A DNA stretch of 10,254 nt from Deltaproteobacteria bacterium. GTDB lineage: Bacteria; Desulfobacterota; UBA8473. Every line of letters starts with the position of its first letter. Position 1 is the first letter of the stretch. Both the position numbers and the translations under genes were made by a program. Positions 6,689-10,254 of the stretch are shown piece by piece. The notes under the pieces were generated by a model. That model searched no databases and had not been told where the DNA came from. It saw only the letters and a list, made by a program, of their open reading frames with translations. The stretch lies in the NCBI GenBank assembly GCA_030621455.1, contig JAUXHQ010000037.1, forward strand, positions 1 to 10,254. The letters are read 5' to 3'.

Positions 6689-8428
6689 ATGGATGTGAAT
6701 ACCATCGGCGAATATGAAGTCATTGAAAAGATAAGTGAAGGGGGCATGGCTACTGTCTATAAAGGACTTCAGACATCCCTGAACCGGCCCGTTGCCATTA
6801 AGGTTCTCTCTGATAATCTGTCCGAGCACCCTGAGATCCGTGAGTATTTTGATCGGGAGTCACTTATCATCGCCCGCCTTACTCACCCCAACATAATTCA
6901 CGTGATCGACCGGGGAATAACCTCAGAGGGAATGCCCTATTTCGTGATGGATTTTGTGGAGGGTTCCGATCTGGCCATGGCAATCAGGGAGGGGGGCTAT
7001 AATACTAACCAGAAGCTGGACGTGATTATCCAGGTTTGCAAGGCCCTCTCTTACGCCCACAAGAACGGAGTAGTTCATAGGGACATCAAACCAGCCAATG
7101 TCTTGATCGATTCTGAGGGAAACGCGTTGGTGTCTGACTTTGGAATTGCCCAATTCTTCGACAGTACGGCAGAAGGGGATGCGCTCGCAAGGGAGAGCGC
7201 CATTATGGGAACCCCAACCTACATGTCCCCTGAGCAGAAGGCGTCCCCCGTGGAGGTAACTGCATCGAGTGACGTATACTCCCTCGGGGTTTTAATGTAT
7301 GAATTGTTTACCGGCAGTAAACCCCTCGATTCCTTCAAAGCTCCTTCCGAGGTCAATCCTCATATGCCTAATCGTCTTGAAAGTGTAATCCTTAAATGCC
7401 TGGAACATGACCCGTTAGATCGCTTCGCCTCTGAGGATCAGATAAAAGACATCCTCTTGGAACTGCTTCAGGGAGCTCACATACAGGTCACTCAAAAAGA
7501 GGAGGCTATCCGAGGTATTGCGAAGATGGAGGACATATTTACCCTCCTCGATGTGATCAAAGAACATAGATTTGGAGCGGTCTATCTTTTCAGACACAAA
7601 AATACCGGACAGTTAATGGTAGTCAAAAAGCACAGGGACACTTCAGAAGGATTTGAAGAAGCGAAAGCCCTTGCCACGTTGAAGCACAAGAATATAGTCG
7701 ATCTCCACGGTGTATCCGGGGATAAAAAGCTTTTCATAGTAGTTATGGAATACATCAGCGGGGGGAGCTTGAAGGACAGACTGGTGAGACCCCACTCATG
7801 GATACAAGTCTTGAAGACTGCAAGAGATATTTGTGATGGGCTTTCTTTTGCTCACAGGAATAATATCATCCACGGCAACCTCCGTCCCAGCAACATTCTG
7901 ATTTCATCATCGGGAATAGCAAAGATTGCAGATTTCGGACTTAGTGAACACTACGCCTCGGGAGCGGGCGAGACCAATTGGTATAATATTTATGGCAGAC
8001 CAAAGTCATACGGGACCGACATCTTTGCGGCAGGAGTGATCTTCTACGAGATGCTCGTGGGATCGGTCCCGGCATGGGGAGAAGATGGGTTCCTCCCCCG
8101 GAAAGAGTTTGAGTCTCTCCCTGGTGGTGTTAGGAGTATGGTTTCCAAGATGCTTTCCCGCGAACCGGAGAATCGTTATGGAAGATTCGATGAGGTGCTC
8201 GTCCTTATCAATGATATGCTTGCAGCCTACGAAAATGAACCTACCCAGCTAGTGGCGGAAGAGAAGGATGCGTCCCCAAAAGGACAAACAAGTGAGTTAG
8301 CTGGTGTGATGAACAGGCCTTCCCGATCCCTTTTAGCGCTTGCGTTACTCTTCGCTGTGGCGATAGCCTATCTCTTCTTCACAGGCAAGGCCGCATTCTA
8401 TATGGAAGCAATCCGCCAACTATGGTGA
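6689..8428 (+). CDS. Membrane-anchored Ser/Thr protein kinase with tandem kinase and pseudokinase domains
   Basis: This 579-residue Hanks-type kinase has two kinase domains in tandem. Domain 1 (about 9-260) looks active: glycine loop SEGGMATV, VAIK Lys38, alpha-C Glu57, HRDIKPAN with Asp132, DFG Asp150, and GTPTYMSPEQ (174-183). Domain 2 (about 284-510) keeps Lys313 (MVVK), a Glu at 323-324 and DFG (Asp415). The HRD motif is HGN (395-397), so the catalytic Asp is Asn. The glycine loop is degenerate (KEHRFGAV), no APE motif is visible, and DFG-to-helix-F is 29 residues against 45 in domain 1. Residues about 548-564 form one membrane segment near the C-terminus, leaving only about 15 residues outside. 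Unlike PknB-type kinases there is no large external sensor, so both domains are probably cytosolic and tail-anchored. The substrate is unknown. ATG 6689 has no spaced Shine-Dalgarno; GTG 6695, 7 bases after AGG, could be the true start. It lies 89 bases after the tRNA. Confidence 0.93.
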   Translation: MDVNTIGEYEVIEKISEGGMATVYKGLQTSLNRPVAIKVLSDNLSEHPEIREYFDRESLIIARLTHPNIIHVIDRGITSEGMPYFVMDFVEGSDLAMAIREGGYNTNQKLDVIIQVCKALSYAHKNGVVHRDIKPANVLIDSEGNALVSDFGIAQFFDSTAEGDALARESAIMGTPTYMSPEQKASPVEVTASSDVYSLGVLMYELFTGSKPLDSFKAPSEVNPHMPNRLESVILKCLEHDPLDRFASEDQIKDILLELLQGAHIQVTQKEEAIRGIAKMEDIFTLLDVIKEHRFGAVYLFRHKNTGQLMVVKKHRDTSEGFEEAKALATLKHKNIVDLHGVSGDKKLFIVVMEYISGGSLKDRLVRPHSWIQVLKTARDICDGLSFAHRNNIIHGNLRPSNILISSSGIAKIADFGLSEHYASGAGETNWYNIYGRPKSYGTDIFAAGVIFYEMLVGSVPAWGEDGFLPRKEFESLPGGVRSMVSKMLSREPENRYGRFDEVLVLINDMLAAYENEPTQLVAEEKDASPKGQTSELAGVMNRPSRSLLALALLFAVAIAYLFFTGKAAFYMEAIRQLW

Positions 8429-8445
8429 ACTCGTTTCCATCCAGA

Positions 8446-8569
8446 AATTTTTCGACCTGTGCAGTTACACAAATCTAGTGTTTTGAAGTGTCTCCTATGA
8501 TTCAGTTAAGAGGATTGCGTTAAGCGCCGGCAAGCGGTAAACCGGACCAACTGCACAGGTCGAAATTTT
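8446..8569. mobile_element. 112-bp MITE-like element with 15-bp terminal inverted repeats and 6-bp target duplication
   Basis: TCGACCTGTGCAGTT (8452-8466) is repeated exactly in inverted orientation at 8549-8563. The resulting 112-bp unit (8452-8563) is flanked on both sides by the direct repeat AATTTT (8446-8451 and 8564-8569). The interior has no convincing reading frame but holds further small self-complementary pieces, such as CCGG 8527-8530 with 8542-8545. Small size, perfect ends, no gene and a target duplication together fit a non-autonomous miniature transposon. It begins 23 bases after the kinase stop and may also form the 3' end of that mRNA. A simple stem-loop whose AT-rich flank matches by chance is the alternative. 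Confidence 0.65.
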
Positions 8570-8570
8570 G

Positions 8571-8576
8571 TATTTA
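8571..8576. repeat. Left target-site duplication of the insertion sequence (TATTTA)
   Basis: TATTTA directly precedes the left terminal repeat GGGCTTCC and recurs directly after the right terminal repeat at 10248-10253. Exact flanking copies indicate a recent insertion that has not been rearranged. Confidence 0.75.
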
Positions 8577-8589
8577 GGGCTTCCTGAAA
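8577..8589. repeat. Left terminal inverted repeat of the insertion sequence
   Basis: GGGCTTCCTGAAA matches the complement of 10235-10247 at all 13 positions and diverges after that. It lies at the 3' end of the transposase gene, 21 bases beyond its stop codon. Confidence 0.8.
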
Positions 8590-8610
8590 AAGTAGCAACC
8601 CCGTTAAAAT

Positions 8611-10119
8611 TCAAAAAACAGCAGGTTCTACCTTCTGAAAAATGTATCCGCACGGATCAACAGCTGGGTCGGAATCATTATGTAGCAATCTGAATGTGGT
8701 ACGGCATTCATATCTGCAGTTCAAAAAAAGACAAAAAAGAATGGCTTTCAGCCATCTTTCGATATTCATAACGATGAAGGTCATAGCAATCGCTGTCTCT
8801 GACGTTTGGGGCAACTTGCACATAATCTTTGCTAAACTGAACCGGCGCTTGCCCTGACCAAACTTGCCTTCAATAGGGATGCGATCTATTTCATCTTTGC
8901 GCGCTTGCATTGCCTGTTGTTTATCCGTTTGCTTTGGTGGTCTTCCCAGTGCCGGTCCTGAAAGACGAATACCGTGTTTTTTACAAAATTGGCGATTACC
9001 TCTGTTCCGGTAAATCTTATCCGCATGCACCGATTCCGGGTACCATCCAAAACGGCTACGATATGTCTCAATTTGCTCTTTCAAGTCACCAGCTTCGTTG
9101 TAGTTGTCCCAGCTGATGCGATCAACAAAGGTAAATCCGTCTACAAGGCTTGCAGATATCTTCGCCCCAAATTCTGTCGCTGCATTGGCTTTGCCTCGTT
9201 TAATAGGCCTGACATGGGGCTGTGAAACACTAACAATCCTGTTGTCTATCCTGTTCTCGCAACGGTCAAACATAGTCTTTTGTTGCCGATAAACTTCATG
9301 GATGACTAACAGGTTTTTGTACTGCTTTCGATTGAGCGCTGTGAGAGAACTTTGCCGGGACTGTTTTTCTATTGTTTTGAGATTCCGTTTCAGGTAACTT
9401 AGCTGCTTACGGATGGCCTTTCGCCTTTTACCCTTCGATAACTTTTTACTTTTAGCTACCAAAAGAAAGTCTCTCCGGGCTTTTTTGCGATAAGTGCGTG
9501 GTTTTTTTTGCTTGCCCTTGAATGGCCGGTGTAAGATGTCTATAATCTCTTCACTCTTTTCTCTTGCGGTATTCAAATTCTTCAGATCTGTTGGAAAGGT
9601 AATATCCGCAGGTGTACATGTGGCATCGACTATCAACTTACCTTTGTTCTTGGAAACAGAGGAACCATCATCTTTGTCATCAGGGGTTTTCCCCTCTGGT
9701 GCTTTTTTAGCTTCGGCAAGGGCCTTTTTGGCTATTGTTTCATTGACCATGGCAAGAGTTTTTTTGCCTATTCGCTTTCGAAAATGAACAAACATAGTCG
9801 GATGAAATGGCTCTTTGTATTTGTACTCCTTGAATCCAAGGAAATATTGAAGATAAGGGTTTTCCCGAATCTGCTCTACTGTTTCTTCATCACTGGTACC
9901 AAGACGCTCTTTGATGATCAACGCGCCAAGAGCTACACGAACAGACATGGCAGGTGACCCCATTTGGGAACCGGAAAGAGATTTGGAATAAAGTAATTCA
10001 AATTCTTCCCATGGAATAAATTTAGCAATTTTTACCCAGCGATTGTCGCTACTCAAACCCCCACTAAAGGGCAAGATAAAATCTTCGAACTCAAGTTGCT
10101 TGCAATTGTGTCTGTACAT
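8611..10119 (-). CDS. IS5/IS1182-like DDE transposase
   Basis: This transposase cuts and joins the ends of the surrounding element. From ATG 10119 it is 502 residues. An N-terminal DUF772-like region (about 40-120) contains SLSGSQMGSPAMSVRVALGA and LQYFLGFKEYKYKEPFHPTMFVHFRKRIG. A very basic middle section (about 200-260) follows. The catalytic core has Asp165 in LIVDATCTPADI, Asp367 in HADKIYRNRGNR, and Glu417 in IEGKFGQGKRRFSLA, the usual DDE triad. The frame is open for 34 more codons (to 10221), but ATG 10119 has an AAGGGGAG ribosome binding site and the family-like start MYRHNCKQLEFEDF. The gene fills almost the whole element, is uninterrupted, and points toward the kinase gene. Close relatives fall between the IS5 and IS1182 groups, so the subgroup is uncertain. 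Confidence 0.92.
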   Translation of the reverse strand: MYRHNCKQLEFEDFILPFSGGLSSDNRWVKIAKFIPWEEFELLYSKSLSGSQMGSPAMSVRVALGALIIKERLGTSDEETVEQIRENPYLQYFLGFKEYKYKEPFHPTMFVHFRKRIGKKTLAMVNETIAKKALAEAKKAPEGKTPDDKDDGSSVSKNKGKLIVDATCTPADITFPTDLKNLNTAREKSEEIIDILHRPFKGKQKKPRTYRKKARRDFLLVAKSKKLSKGKRRKAIRKQLSYLKRNLKTIEKQSRQSSLTALNRKQYKNLLVIHEVYRQQKTMFDRCENRIDNRIVSVSQPHVRPIKRGKANAATEFGAKISASLVDGFTFVDRISWDNYNEAGDLKEQIETYRSRFGWYPESVHADKIYRNRGNRQFCKKHGIRLSGPALGRPPKQTDKQQAMQARKDEIDRIPIEGKFGQGKRRFSLAKIMCKLPQTSETAIAMTFIVMNIERWLKAILFCLFLNCRYECRTTFRLLHNDSDPAVDPCGYIFQKVEPAVF

Positions 10120-10234
10120 GGCTCCCCTTGATAGAATTAAAGTGCAAAGCTTTTTAAAGTTATCGGTTGTTTTCCTTTCACTCCAAGCATTGAATATAGC
10201 ACTTTTGCCCTGCTTAATCAAGTATTTATATGTG

Positions 10235-10247
10235 TTTCAGGAAGCCC
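10235..10247. repeat. Right terminal inverted repeat of the insertion sequence
   Basis: TTTCAGGAAGCCC is the exact complement of the left end (8577-8589). It lies upstream of the transposase, so the transposase promoter must lie between it and 10119. Confidence 0.8.
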
Positions 10248-10253
10248 TATTTA
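10248..10253. repeat. Right target-site duplication of the insertion sequence (TATTTA)
   Basis: TATTTA follows the right terminal repeat directly and matches 8571-8576 exactly. Only one base of the flanking chromosome remains before the window ends. Confidence 0.75.
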
Positions 10254-10254
10254 G

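Larger units (their letters stand above)
8577..10247. mobile_element. Complete insertion sequence of the IS5/IS1182-like DDE type, 1671 bp
   Basis: The element is bounded by 13-bp perfect terminal inverted repeats (GGGCTTCCTGAAA at 8577-8589, and its complement at 10235-10247) and carries one long transposase gene on the - strand. It is flanked by 6-bp direct repeats TATTTA. Because the duplications end and begin in TA, the inverted match can be read as 15 bp (TA plus 13), which leaves a small ambiguity about the exact tip. Ends, open reading frame and duplications are all intact, so the copy is probably functional. The family name is a judgement from the transposase and not from a database match. 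Confidence 0.85.

Noticed and set aside
10120..10221. 34-codon N-terminal extension of the transposase from ATG 10221
   Set aside because: The downstream ATG 10119 has a clear ribosome binding site and a family-like N-terminus, while the extension has no recognisable motif.

Overview
The window is a stretch of bacterial chromosome, probably from a Gram-negative (diderm) organism. It carries a compact run of housekeeping genes, all on the + strand, followed by a tRNA gene, a signalling kinase and a mobile-element boundary. The diderm guess rests on a LolA-like exported protein at the left end. Base composition looks intermediate throughout. I cannot name a phylum from the sequence alone.

Left and centre (1-6451): the last codons of an unidentified gene run into a LolA-like exported protein gene. 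Next come priA (replication restart helicase), def (peptide deformylase), fmt (methionyl-tRNA formyltransferase) and rsmB/sun (16S rRNA m5C967 methyltransferase). Fmt adds the formyl group to initiator Met-tRNA, Def removes it from nascent proteins, and RsmB modifies the ribosome P-site region, so priA-def-fmt-rsmB is the familiar translation-initiation cluster. Two details stand out here. A long hairpin built from 8-base units precedes fmt. The family-conserved start of RsmB lies upstream of its first canonical start codon, where a strong Shine-Dalgarno sequence is placed correctly for an AUA codon.

Middle right (6452-8428): a tRNA-Pro(CGG) gene with encoded CCA has its own sigma70-type promoter. 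It is followed by a gene for a 579-residue membrane-anchored Ser/Thr kinase. This protein has two kinase domains in tandem: the first has all catalytic residues, while the second has lost the catalytic Asp (HGN for HRD), the glycine loop and part of the activation segment, so it looks like a pseudokinase.

Right end (8429-10254): 23 bases after the kinase stop lies a 112-bp non-coding element with perfect 15-bp terminal inverted repeats, flanked by a 6-bp direct repeat (AATTTT). It has the structure of a MITE. One base beyond its right-hand target duplication is the target duplication of a complete 1671-bp insertion sequence. That IS has 13-bp terminal inverted repeats, 6-bp TATTTA duplications and one DDE transposase gene on the - strand. 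The two elements have different ends, so this is a small insertion hotspot and not one element with its own derivative.
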